Notes under the pieces: generated by a model
The model's input: only the letters and a program-made list of their open reading frames with translations
Databases searched by the model: none
What the model was told of the DNA's origin: nothing
Translations under genes and position numbers: made by a program
In this document: in pieces, positions 52,804-60,668 of the stretch
Layout: each line of letters opens with the position of its first letter
Position numbering within the stretch: the stretch's first letter is position 1
Assembly (NCBI RefSeq): GCF_002277025.1
Contig: NZ_NIWD01000007.1
Span: 202,389 to 266,388 of the forward strand
DNA: 64,000 bases
From: Sphingopyxis sp. GW247-27LB
Lineage (GTDB): Bacteria; Pseudomonadota; Alphaproteobacteria; Sphingomonadales; Sphingomonadaceae
Direction of reading: 5' to 3'

Positions 52804-52875
52804 GAAAAGGGGGGAGTGGGGGGGGGCTCGGTGTGGCGGCGGAATTGTCCGCAGGGCCATCGAGACGATGGAGGT
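52804..52875 (+). promoter_or_regulatory. G-rich leader of the gene at 52880 (leader copy 3)
   Basis: GAAAAGGGGGGAGTGGGGGG starts 76 nt before the ATG at 52880. Two small hairpins follow, GCGGAATTGTCCGC and CCATCGAGACGATGG, the second reaching the ribosome binding site GGAGG (52870-52874). Confidence 0.45.
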
Positions 52876-52879
52876 TCCC

Positions 52880-53878
52880 ATGACAGACCGTGCATCCGCG
52901 ATCATTCGGATCGGCGGGGCGATCAGGAGCGATCTGATCGAGCCGCTGATCGACGCCATAGCGTGCGACCATGGAATGCTCGACTGGGTTGGAGCGACCG
53001 TCGATGCGTCCCACATTGTCGATGGCCAAGCCCTCGAAATCTGCGCCCATGGCCTGGTTGGCGGGCAATTCGATCAGGTCGAGGATTTCTGCACCCACCA
53101 CGGCATTCCTTTTGTTCGCAATTCGGATCCGTGTGTCGGCGCGTTCAGCGCTCAGCGTGCCGTCTATACCGGCGAGGGCGATCCGCTATATTTCGACACC
53201 AACGGGTCGGACCATGTTCTCATGAGCCGGACCGAGTTGAATGGGCTCGGATCCATAGCCGCGGCCGACGCCTGGTTCGAAATTGCCGCATTCGTTCCGC
53301 CTCCGATTTCGATCGCTTCCGCGCCGGAAGAGCAGGGACCGTGGAGCCGCCGCGCCGGTCATCCGTTAGCCGACTGGAAATACGAGATCTCAAACGATGA
53401 CACGCGTCTCGGCTATCTGGACTGGATTGCCGCCCGCGAAGCGAATGAGACCGGTGATACGATGCCAAGAGCCGAAGCCGTCGCCCCGGATGTTCCGCAA
53501 CTCTATCTCCACCTCTATCATGGTCGCAAAGATCCCGATGAGAACCTCGAAGACTGGGGCAGTGATGGACCCGTCATCGGGCCGCTCGCTTATGTCCACA
53601 CCACCTATATGTGTGACGTCAAATTTGCTGCCACACCTGAAGTGATGGACCGCTACTTCCCGGCGGTGATGTCCGATTGGCGGGCGCGAGGATTGTCGAA
53701 CGTCGTCGGCCCGCTGTGCGATTGGCGCCTCACCATCTTCAACGATTATGTCGAGCATGACGGGGTCTACTACGGCGACTGGACGGTGTTTACTGCTACT
53801 CCCAGCGAGTTGAAGCGGCAGCCGCCAAGGCCACGGAGCCAGCGTGATGGCACGACGTCCGTCGACGTCCATGTTTGA
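52880..53878 (+). CDS. Protein of unknown function on the element
   Basis: A 332-residue soluble protein with no signal peptide or membrane helix. Two parts can be told apart: residues 1-150 (IRIGGAIRSDLIEPLIDAIACDHGMLDWVGATVDASHI...) and 190-310, aromatic-rich (LYLHLYHGRKDPDENLEDWGSDGPVIG, YMCDVKFAATPEVMDRYFPA). GGAGG lies five bases before the ATG, and a G-rich leader precedes it as in other backbone genes. I do not know the family; it may be specific to these elements. Confidence 0.65.
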   Translation: MTDRASAIIRIGGAIRSDLIEPLIDAIACDHGMLDWVGATVDASHIVDGQALEICAHGLVGGQFDQVEDFCTHHGIPFVRNSDPCVGAFSAQRAVYTGEGDPLYFDTNGSDHVLMSRTELNGLGSIAAADAWFEIAAFVPPPISIASAPEEQGPWSRRAGHPLADWKYEISNDDTRLGYLDWIAAREANETGDTMPRAEAVAPDVPQLYLHLYHGRKDPDENLEDWGSDGPVIGPLAYVHTTYMCDVKFAATPEVMDRYFPAVMSDWRARGLSNVVGPLCDWRLTIFNDYVEHDGVYYGDWTVFTATPSELKRQPPRPRSQRDGTTSVDVHV

Positions 53879-53907
53879 AGGTTCATCGTTTCGGCGTCTG
53901 TGGATGG

Positions 53908-53936
53908 TTGAAAGCGTTCCCAATATGCCCTATATG
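53908..53936 (+). promoter_or_regulatory. Promoter of the ParS-like/RES pair
   Basis: TTGAAA (53908-53913) and TATATG (53931-53936) with exactly 17 bp between, followed by AGGAG and the ATG at 53963. The nearby ATGAAACTCACTAAACTAGG contains a short AAACT repeat that could be an operator. Confidence 0.5.
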
Positions 53937-53962
53937 AAACTCACTAAACTAGGAGCGCCGAC

Positions 53963-54544
53963 ATGTCTCGCACAGCCAGTATGGCCGCTATCGATGTAGA
54001 TCGCATCCTGCGTGACCGCATCCTGGCAAGCGCCGACCGGATCATCAAGATGATGCCAGCTGCCGCCAAGACGGCGGCGATTGGCAGCATCGACGTCCCC
54101 GCGCTTGTCCTGAATATCGCGCGCGGCATTCCGTCGGTCGAAGCCGGCGATCCGGAACAGGCGGAAGAGATTACCCGGGCCATCGCCTTCAAACGGCGAC
54201 TGATCGAAGCCGCAGGTGGAGCTTTCGATGCCGAAGCAGTTCGCAATCTGCTCGGACACAAGACAGTGCAGGCCGTCTACAAGGCCGCCCGGGACCGTCG
54301 CCTCCTCATGATCGATGACAATGGTGCCAAGCTGTTTCCGGCATTCCAGTTCGATGGCAATGCCATCCTCCCGGCGATTCCCCGCGTTCTCGGTGCTGCA
54401 CCCGGGGCGAGCGGCTGGGCGGTCCTCCAGTATCTGGTGAGCGGCGACGACGGTCTGGGCGACGCGCGGCCGATCGACCTCCTAAGGGGCAATCAAGACG
54501 ATGTCGATCGTGTCGTGCGTGTCGCCCAAACACTCGACGACTGA
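53963..54544 (+). CDS. Xre/MbcA/ParS-type antitoxin
   Basis: A 193-residue protein. The N-terminal half is helical with a possible degenerate HTH (AFDAEAVRNLLGHKTVQAVYKAARDRRLLMI, about 87-117). The C-terminal part (FDGNAILPAIPRVLGAAPGASGWAVLQYLVSGDDGLGDARPIDLLRGNQDDVDRVVRVAQTL) corresponds to the MbcA/ParS/Xre toxin-binding domain (DUF2384). It probably neutralises the RES toxin encoded three bases downstream and represses the operon. AGGAG lies seven bases before the ATG. Confidence 0.75.
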   Translation: MSRTASMAAIDVDRILRDRILASADRIIKMMPAAAKTAAIGSIDVPALVLNIARGIPSVEAGDPEQAEEITRAIAFKRRLIEAAGGAFDAEAVRNLLGHKTVQAVYKAARDRRLLMIDDNGAKLFPAFQFDGNAILPAIPRVLGAAPGASGWAVLQYLVSGDDGLGDARPIDLLRGNQDDVDRVVRVAQTLDD

Positions 54545-54546
54545 CA

Positions 54547-55134
54547 ATGGCGGCAAAATCGATGATGCCGGTGGCGACGATCGCTGCCGGACGGACGCTG
54601 CACCGTGTTCATGGCAAATCCGTCGACGCGCGCTGGTATGGCCGCAAGGACGCGTCCTGGCGCTGGGACGATCCCGACGGACAATTCGGCGTTCTTTATC
54701 TTGGGAAAACACTGGTTGGCCCGTTCGCGGAAAGCCTGCTGCGGAAGCCCGCTGACCGGGACCTGTTATGGGACCGTGTCGAGCAGAAGCGCGCGGCTAC
54801 GTTCAAGACCAGACGAACACTACGCCTTGCCAAGCTGCATGGCCCCGGTCTCGCCTGGTTTCAGACCACCGCTGCCGGCGTAGCGGCCGATTTCGATCCG
54901 GTCACCAATCCTGGTGGTTACGACATTACGCAACGGATTTCCGCGATCGTTTATACCGAGACGGCGTTCGATGGCATCCAGTATAGGTCGCGCTTCGACA
55001 CGGACGAACTTTGCATCGCATTGTTCGAGCGAGCGGATCCCGCAATCGACCTGACCGGTGAGAATCTGCAGATCGACAAGGGCTGGGTCCGCAAGATCCT
55101 CAAACCGCGTGGATTCGAACTCATAGAATTCTAG
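54547..55134 (+). CDS. RES-domain toxin (NAD+ phosphorylase/ADP-ribosyltransferase type)
   Basis: A 195-residue RES protein. The hallmark residues are visible: R20 in LHRV, E62 in GPFAESLLR, and the serine in IQYRSRFD near 155; FGVLYLGKT at 47-55 is also conserved. Known relatives (MbcT, ParT, Xre-RES toxins) destroy NAD+ or modify PRPP synthetase. Together with the preceding ParS-like protein it forms a type II toxin-antitoxin pair. The C-terminus is complete. Confidence 0.88.
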   Translation: MAAKSMMPVATIAAGRTLHRVHGKSVDARWYGRKDASWRWDDPDGQFGVLYLGKTLVGPFAESLLRKPADRDLLWDRVEQKRAATFKTRRTLRLAKLHGPGLAWFQTTAAGVAADFDPVTNPGGYDITQRISAIVYTETAFDGIQYRSRFDTDELCIALFERADPAIDLTGENLQIDKGWVRKILKPRGFELIEF

Positions 55135-55496
55135 ATCCACCGTCGATCCCGGTTGCGCGTTGAGCTACATATTTTGCAGTGGATTTTTCACTTTTGCGAG
55201 AAACCGCGCAGGAAATGAACCGCCGAGCGCGGACGTTCGAGGCGGATACCCAGCATTTCAAATTCATTCCTGTTCCCGGAACCTCACCACGCCGGCGTAT
55301 CGCGCTCGCCGGGCAATCGACTTCGATCCAGACAGCGCAAAAAAATGCGGCGACCATCGAAGCTGACCGCCCAGCGCGATAATTGTTCCGACAACAGTGT
55401 CACGGTCTTCGACGACTATCCTGGCCGAGGAGAAGATGTCGATCCGCCCGTCCGAATCGACCTCAGAGGCGACGAATGATTGTCGGCTTAGCGCCC
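55135..55496. other. Gene-poor stretch between the RES gene and the IS remnant
   Basis: This 362-bp stretch holds only a weak frame (55179-55382, listed separately) and a short run starting with ATG at 55476 that is interrupted by the IS boundary. No promoter or terminator is clear. It may be debris of a gene truncated by the IS insertion. Confidence 0.4.
55179..55382 (+). CDS. Possible small protein or gene fragment
   Basis: A 67-codon frame starting with GTG: basic and polar, with FIPVPGTSPRRRIALAGQ in the middle and IEADRPAR at the end. There is no good ribosome binding site. I do not recognise it; it could be a remnant of a larger gene lost on IS insertion. Confidence 0.25.
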   Translation: MDFSLLRETAQEMNRRARTFEADTQHFKFIPVPGTSPRRRIALAGQSTSIQTAQKNAATIEADRPAR

Positions 55497-56215
55497 TATT
55501 CTGTTGAAGAAGTCGCCCGGCGGACTGCGGAGGGTGGAAGCGGACGGGAGGCGAACGGCCTCCCCACCTTGATCAGGCGGTGGCGAGGTGCTGGATCGGG
55601 AAGATCTTTGCCATTTTCCGGAGGTTTTGGGCCGCGGCGGCGAGGTGGAACTCGTCACGGGCACCATTGGGGCCGCGCAGACGCAAGCGGTCCAGTTTCA
55701 GGATGCGCTTGAGGTGGGCGAACAGCATTTCGACCTTCTTCCGCTCTCTGCTCGACACAAGATAGGCGTCGGTTGTCGCGATATCGCGGGCCATGTCGCG
55801 CGCGCCTTCGTGGATTGAACGCGTGATCTTGCGGGCTGGCGCATTGGGCGTGCATTGCGGCTTCAGAGCACAGCCTTCGCAGTCGTGCTGACGCGCGCGG
55901 TAGCGGATGGAGCCGTCCTTATCGATCCCGGTGCGCGGTGTACTGAAGTTGCGATTAGACCGCCGCAAGTGGTTGCCACCCGGGCAGATATAGCTGTCGT
56001 CGTCATAATCATAGATGAAGTCGACGCGCTCGAAGCTGCTGTCATTGCGACCGGATTTTTCGAACACGGGGATATGCGGCTCGATGCCTTTCTCTTCCAC
56101 CAGCCACGCCAGGTTCGCGGCGGAACCATAGGCTGCGTCCGCTACAAGCCGATGCGGCCAGATGCCGAAGCGCTCCTGCGTCCGGTCGATCATTCTTCGC
56201 CCGGTCCATCGTCAT
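55497..56215 (-). pseudogene. Truncated IS1182-type transposase
   Basis: The minus-strand frame 56193-55573 encodes 206 residues of the C-terminal half of an IS1182-family DDE transposase: RLVADAAYGSAANLAWLVEEKGIEPHIPVF, the Cys-rich HDCEGCALKPQCTPNAPARKI and the terminal EMLFAHLKRILKLDRLRLRGPNGARDEFHLAAAAQNLRK. The N-terminal half is missing: just upstream of 56193 the frame meets a stop and the sequence changes. TTCTGTTGAAGAAGTCGCC near 55499 looks like the terminal repeat end. It cannot move by itself. Confidence 0.8.
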
Positions 56216-56281
56216 CAGCTGGGAAATAGCAATGCCGCCGCGCGGTAGCTCGAAATCGGCTATCTCCACGGTCCGCTGCAT
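56190..56281 (-). pseudogene. 5' fragment of an unidentified gene joined to the IS remnant
   Basis: ATG at 56281 opens a frame starting MQRTVEIADFELPRGGIAIS, with a GGAGGGAGCGAGG stretch upstream that would serve as a ribosome binding site. The frame runs into the IS remnant after about 30 codons and loses sense. It seems to be the start of a gene destroyed by the IS. It lies 50 bp downstream of the nuclease candidate and might have been the last gene of that operon. Confidence 0.35.
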
Positions 56282-56330
56282 CGGCCTCGCTCCCTCCCTT
56301 CGGCGCATTGGTCAGGCAGGTACGCGTGAC

Positions 56331-57047
56331 CTACATTTCGATCCAAAGGTGATCGATGAGGATTGGCGCTAGGCCAGGCTTCCGGACATGGTTGGACTGC
56401 AGAGCGGCAAGACGCGCTCCGGCGTCATGGTCGTGCAATGTGATCTTGTCGCTTTCGGACCATCCTTCCACCGGCTCCGCCACAATGCCGTCGATCCAAC
56501 TGTCGAGCTGCGTTCGCCAGAAGACACAATCTTCGGCCTGCAAGTACCCGATCATCGCCGCGCGATTGTGTGCAGCCCCATGGTGGCCCGCCTTGAAACG
56601 CTGGATTCCGCCCGCGCTGCTGAAACGGCTGATCAGATATTCGCGCTCGTCGCGGTCAGAGCCAGGAGGCGTGGGGAGGCGCTTGCATTCCACGGGCAGT
56701 AGGGTCTGATACTCGGTGTACGCCCGCCCTTCGATCCATATGACATCGCCGCAGGGCGCGACGGCGAGATCGATTGCGCGATTGCCGTTGGTTTCGTCGG
56801 GCTCCTCGCGCCGGAACTGAAGAAAATCCCATCCCGGAGCGTGCCGTGTCAGGCTGGCGAGGCGCGCGCAGAGTTGCGCGGTCAACTTCGTCTCCCCTGT
56901 CGCCGTTTCGCGCGCAGGATCGTCGCGCCATCCCGGAAGGGCATCGCGTAGGAAGCGGATCAGGGATGAGAACCATTCGCCGGGAAGATGCACGCCGGCG
57001 TCAAGCGAACCCGCATGACCAACGCTTTCACCGTCGTCGGCCAGCAT
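56331..57047 (-). CDS. PD-(D/E)XK nuclease-like protein of a restriction-type module
   Basis: A 238-residue protein. E52 (GETKLT), D93 (RAIDLAVAP) and E120-C-K122 (LLPVECKRLP) are spaced as in PD-(D/E)XK nucleases, so it is a candidate restriction endonuclease subunit. The C-terminal half is helical with YLISRFSSAGGIQRFKAGHHGAAHNRAAMIGYLQ. ATG at 57047 lies one base after the methyltransferase stop, which points to coupled expression; an earlier ATG at 57092 would overlap it by 44 bp. No family name is certain; the nuclease call rests on motif geometry. Confidence 0.6.
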   Translation of the reverse strand: MLADDGESVGHAGSLDAGVHLPGEWFSSLIRFLRDALPGWRDDPARETATGETKLTAQLCARLASLTRHAPGWDFLQFRREEPDETNGNRAIDLAVAPCGDVIWIEGRAYTEYQTLLPVECKRLPTPPGSDRDEREYLISRFSSAGGIQRFKAGHHGAAHNRAAMIGYLQAEDCVFWRTQLDSWIDGIVAEPVEGWSESDKITLHDHDAGARLAALQSNHVRKPGLAPILIDHLWIEM

Positions 57048-57048
57048 A

Positions 57049-59919
57049 TCAGAAACCCTGGCCTCGCAGATCGGCGAGAACATCGTCGGCATCGCGGAGC
57101 GCGACCGATCGGGTCCAGAAACGGTGCCGGTCGGGTTTGAGCAGAAAAACGAATTCCTTGTCGTACAGTCGCGTAATCCGCGTGATCGTCAGGCTCGAGC
57201 CCCGCCGCTCGCGCAACAAGCTGTCGAGTTTGATGCGTAGTTCATCGGCACCCGTCCAATCGACTTGGCCATCACCGAAGGCAAAGGCCCGGCAAATAGC
57301 GCCGGACCATTTTTGTGCGGGAAGCGGGCGCAGCGGCGTGCGCGAATAGATCGCATTCAACTGCCGCGTGAACACCTTGTCGAAGGCTTCAAGGGCCGCT
57401 GGCGGGGCTGCCTGCATGACGGCGGAACCCGTACCAAGCCGAATGAAATCGCGCTGATGCTCGACGATGTCTTCAGCAATGATCCTTTCGTTATCGCTGA
57501 GATCCAGATTCCCGCTTTCGGGATAGGGTAGGGCAAGCACGTCTGCGTTTAGGATCGCCGTCGCACGCTGCGTAAACAGGCGGGGGCTGATGCCCGCGAT
57601 ATAGGCTCGCAGGGCTACCGACTCCCGTTCAAGCCATTCGCCAATCGCCGCGAGTTGAGGGAGCTGACCGCGTGGTGCCGCAAGGCCGACGATCTCGTGT
57701 TTATAGGTTAGATAGTGACCCGTCCACATCCCGTGGTGCAGATCTTCATGCTCTTTGATGAGCAGGAGCGGCGGCGTAAATCGGCGCTCCGTCTTCGTAT
57801 CCTTGATTGGTTGCTTGGGCACGACGGCAAGATTGCTCGTGTCGAGACCGGCGCTGGATAGCGCGCTGGTGGGAAGGAGCGGTTTGCCGATGAGATGGTT
57901 GGCGGGGCGCGAGATACCCTTCTGTCCCGCAATATAGCCTTCGCCGAAATCCCATTGCCGCTGTTCGGCGAATTGTCGCAGCGTAGGATAGGTGCGCAGC
58001 CGCTTGATCAGATCGTGCGCCCGGCTGCCCCCCAGCAGATTGGCCCGCCAGATGTCCCGCGACTGTTGAGCATCGATGTTGCTGATCCAGTGAAGATCGT
58101 AATAATCAATGTCGAATCCCTGCTCTGCGGTCGCCCGGCCGTTGCGCCGGAAAGCTGCGTGCAGGAGGCGGCCGTCGACTTCGGGATCTTCCGCCTCTGC
58201 GATTACGACGACAATCTTCGGATCGGCGTTTCCCTTTTTGAACAGTCCCCGGACGGATACAAAGTCCAATAGCTCGCGGACACGCCAGGTTTTGAAGAAC
58301 GCTTGGCGGACCGAATGGGCATTCTGGTTGTACAGGAACCCCGACGGCTCGATCATTGCGAGAATGCCGCCTTTAGTCGCCATCGCCATGGCTTCGTGGA
58401 GGAACAGGTAGGCGAGCTGCTTGTCGGCGAGGGGGCCGTACTCCTTCGTATACGACGCGGCGCAATCGCGAGCACCCTTGGTCGTCAGCGACGAGGCGAA
58501 GGGCGGGTTGCCGACAATGATCGCGACCTTCTGCGCGATAAGGCCATTTTTCTTTGCGTCGAAAAAGCAGCTCCAATGGAGCGTCTCGCCGGCAAGGCGT
58601 GGGAAGAGCTTCACGCTGGCGCGAATATCCTCGGGCTTCAAGGCGTCGCATAGGCTGAGGCAGAGGCTGAATGCTGCGAGCTCGACCGCACCTTCCTCGA
58701 GATCGACGCCATGAATGCGCTGGAGCAGCCCGCGAAGAGTTTCCACGCCGGGATGCACCCATCCGTTGCGCGAACGCCAATGGAGCACGAGCCGCTTGTA
58801 CGCCTCGACGAGGAAAACGCCCGAACCGCATGCCGGATCGAGGATGACTCCGTCGCTTTCCATCAGCGCGTCGATCCGATCCCAATCGAGAACCTCCTCG
58901 AGCATCAGTCGAACAAGCGCCGGCGGCGTGTAGATGGAGCTGGCCTCGTCTTTCACGAAGAGCTGGTAGATGTTGCTGATCAGCTCGACCGGCAGGTCTC
59001 GGAACGAATAAAGGCGCCAGAAGCTGAGCTGGCCGGTTTCATCTTCATAGCCCTGCACCAATCGCGCATAGCGGGCGAGATCGGAAGTTTTGGCCAAGGC
59101 GGCGCGTTCGCTGTCGCGAAGTCGGAAGACATGGCCGTTGAATCTTGCCTCAAGCGCTTCGAGCAGCCTGATCAGCGCCGGACCGTCGGCAAGGACCTCG
59201 AAGAAGCGAGAGGCACCGGGCAGGGCGCTCGCGAAATCATGGGGGAGCAAGACCAGTCGCTCTTCGAGATATGCGATCAGCAGTGACAGGATGAGCAGCC
59301 GGCGGCGCAGCGCCGGGTCAAGCAATTCGCTGTCCGAAAGCTGTATGGCGAGCGCGCGGACCCCGGCGACCAGTTTGCGGTGAGCCGACTTGGTCGCGGA
59401 CAGCATGAGCAGGCATGCGTCGGGGTCATCCCAGATCGCGCCATTGCGGATTCGCTGCGCGTCCCACCAGACATCTTGCTCCGCGATCGCCGCGCCCAAT
59501 TCCAGCGTGCGGATCGGATTGCATATCGGACGATCGTCCGTACCGACGAAATCCGGCTGGTGTGCGCAGCGAAACAACTGGATGACGCCCGGTCCTGCGC
59601 GATAGACCAGCGGCACGCCGCCCCAGCTCCATAGTCGCTTGTGGAGTTCGGCAAATCTTGTGTCGTCGGGATGATCCTTGGTGTCGAAGACGAACGCCTG
59701 CGCGACCGGGGTCCGTCCTTGTCGCTGCGCCTCGAAGAAGACCGCGCGTGCCCCATAACTGGCCGCACGCTCGATCATGGCTACGACATCCGGATTCTGC
59801 CCTTCGCGATCGAACGAGGCAACCGGAACCAATCCTTCGACGGCCGGGACGTCCCCGCGGCCGATCGAAAACAGCCATTCGGCGCCAGCGAACGCCGCAT
59901 CGGGCGCGTGCACTGTCAT
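57049..59919 (-). CDS. N6-adenine DNA methyltransferase (Eco57I/type IIG-like), 956 aa
   Basis: A 956-residue protein. An N-terminal region of about 300 residues with no clear motif comes first (residues 60-110, RAVFFEAQRQGRTPVAQAFVFDTKDHPDD, are mildly nuclease-like). Then the gamma-class N6A methyltransferase core: LDPACGSGVFLVEA near 358, GNPPFASS near 470 and a following IEPSGFLYNQNAHSVRQAFF block. The C-terminal 350 residues resemble target-recognition parts of type IIG enzymes. It probably methylates adenine in a specific site and works with the nuclease candidate directly downstream. Confidence 0.82.
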   Translation of the reverse strand: MTVHAPDAAFAGAEWLFSIGRGDVPAVEGLVPVASFDREGQNPDVVAMIERAASYGARAVFFEAQRQGRTPVAQAFVFDTKDHPDDTRFAELHKRLWSWGGVPLVYRAGPGVIQLFRCAHQPDFVGTDDRPICNPIRTLELGAAIAEQDVWWDAQRIRNGAIWDDPDACLLMLSATKSAHRKLVAGVRALAIQLSDSELLDPALRRRLLILSLLIAYLEERLVLLPHDFASALPGASRFFEVLADGPALIRLLEALEARFNGHVFRLRDSERAALAKTSDLARYARLVQGYEDETGQLSFWRLYSFRDLPVELISNIYQLFVKDEASSIYTPPALVRLMLEEVLDWDRIDALMESDGVILDPACGSGVFLVEAYKRLVLHWRSRNGWVHPGVETLRGLLQRIHGVDLEEGAVELAAFSLCLSLCDALKPEDIRASVKLFPRLAGETLHWSCFFDAKKNGLIAQKVAIIVGNPPFASSLTTKGARDCAASYTKEYGPLADKQLAYLFLHEAMAMATKGGILAMIEPSGFLYNQNAHSVRQAFFKTWRVRELLDFVSVRGLFKKGNADPKIVVVIAEAEDPEVDGRLLHAAFRRNGRATAEQGFDIDYYDLHWISNIDAQQSRDIWRANLLGGSRAHDLIKRLRTYPTLRQFAEQRQWDFGEGYIAGQKGISRPANHLIGKPLLPTSALSSAGLDTSNLAVVPKQPIKDTKTERRFTPPLLLIKEHEDLHHGMWTGHYLTYKHEIVGLAAPRGQLPQLAAIGEWLERESVALRAYIAGISPRLFTQRATAILNADVLALPYPESGNLDLSDNERIIAEDIVEHQRDFIRLGTGSAVMQAAPPAALEAFDKVFTRQLNAIYSRTPLRPLPAQKWSGAICRAFAFGDGQVDWTGADELRIKLDSLLRERRGSSLTITRITRLYDKEFVFLLKPDRHRFWTRSVALRDADDVLADLRGQGF

Positions 59920-59956
59920 CGCCGGAGTCCGGTCAGCCGCGACGGCGCCGTCAGCA

Positions 59957-60136
59957 TCACTTCTGCCGCTTTTTCTTCGTTAGCGCGAAGCCTTCCTTGA
60001 GAAGGTCTGTCATCGTCATGCCTTGCGCGACAGCGAACCCTTTGAAGTCCTTCTTGAAGTCGGCGCTCACCTTGAAATTGAGCGATTTGTTTTCGCCATC
60101 CGTGGCACCATCGTCTACGATCTGCTTGTCGACCAT
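59957..60136 (-). CDS. Small ribbon-helix-helix-like protein
   Basis: A 59-residue basic protein: KSLNFKVSADFKKDFKGFAVAQGMTMTDLLKEGFAL at 17-52 fits a ribbon-helix-helix DNA-binding fold of the type seen in ParG-like and antitoxin-like regulators. GGGAGG lies about nine bases before ATG 60136. It is first in an operon with the methyltransferase (37 bp downstream) and nuclease candidate, and the 70-90 bp upstream contain two perfect palindromes, its likely operators. A controlling role similar to C proteins of restriction systems is inference. Confidence 0.7.
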   Translation of the reverse strand: MVDKQIVDDGATDGENKSLNFKVSADFKKDFKGFAVAQGMTMTDLLKEGFALTKKKRQK

Positions 60137-60205
60137 CAGGCGAACCTCCCCACTGCGGACCGCCGTGGGCCGTGCGCATCTGGTGGAGAAATACAGAAAT
60201 CGGCC

Positions 60206-60253
60206 TTTCTTGCAATCCACAAATGTGGATTGCAAGAAATCTGGATATCCAGA
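60206..60253 (-). promoter_or_regulatory. Double palindrome upstream of the RHH-methyltransferase-nuclease operon
   Basis: TTTCTTGCAATCCACA (60206-60221) and its exact inverse TGTGGATTGCAAGAAA (60224-60239) surround AA; directly adjacent is the perfect palindrome TCTGGATATCCAGA (60240-60253). AGAAATC occurs three times (about 60195, 60235, 60251). The block is 70 bp upstream of the small regulator gene and probably binds its product. Confidence 0.7.
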
Positions 60254-60628
60254 AATCAGGAACCTGGGAATGGTGAGCACGCGTCGTCCTCGAATTCGGT
60301 CTCCGATTCAAATGTCGCAATAGAACAAATAAGGAACAAATGCACCAAGCAATCCGCGTGGGTGCAAATTGTGACTAAGGATGCGTTGGGTTTTCTTCCT
60401 TTCACCGGCTGTGCGGAATGGCGGGGAGGCGAATGCGCCTGCATCGGGGCCTACCTCGGGTCGCGCGCGCCAAACGGCTGCAAGTAAGGTGCATTGGGGT
60501 GGCCGCACTGCGCTCAGCATTTCTCCGCGTCCGCTTTCAAAGATTCGTGACCGAAAGCGGCCTGACCGCAAACGTTGAGAGTTTCGGACGCCGCCAGGCG
60601 TCAGAAAGTCTTCGGTGCACCGGCCAGT
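60254..60628. other. Gene-free stretch at the right of the restriction-like operon
   Basis: This part of the 532-bp gap between the RHH gene and the F420-reductase-like gene has no convincing gene on either strand; frames present are antisense to the operon or lack ribosome binding sites. A stretch near 60300-60370 is AT-richer. It might hold debris from an older junction. Confidence 0.4.
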
Positions 60629-60657
60629 GGCGGCGGATTGCACTTCAATCCGCCGCC
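60629..60657 (-). terminator. Hairpin after the F420-reductase-like gene
   Basis: GGCGGCGGATTG (60629-60640) pairs perfectly with CAATCCGCCGCC (60646-60657) around CACTT. It lies 12 bases beyond the stop of the minus-strand gene at 60669. There is no T run, so it may end transcripts with Rho or protect the 3' end. Confidence 0.6.
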
Positions 60658-60668
60658 GATCGGTTTGA

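Noticed and set aside
59957..60280. A longer 107-residue version of the RHH protein starting at 60280
   Set aside because: The extension would run through both perfect palindromes and encode a Cys/Phe-rich segment unlike the basic RHH part; ATG 60136 has its own GGGAGG site.
60023..60487. A 154-codon + strand frame across the RHH gene and the palindromes
   Set aside because: It overlaps a better supported gene in antisense and reads through the operator region without a ribosome binding site.
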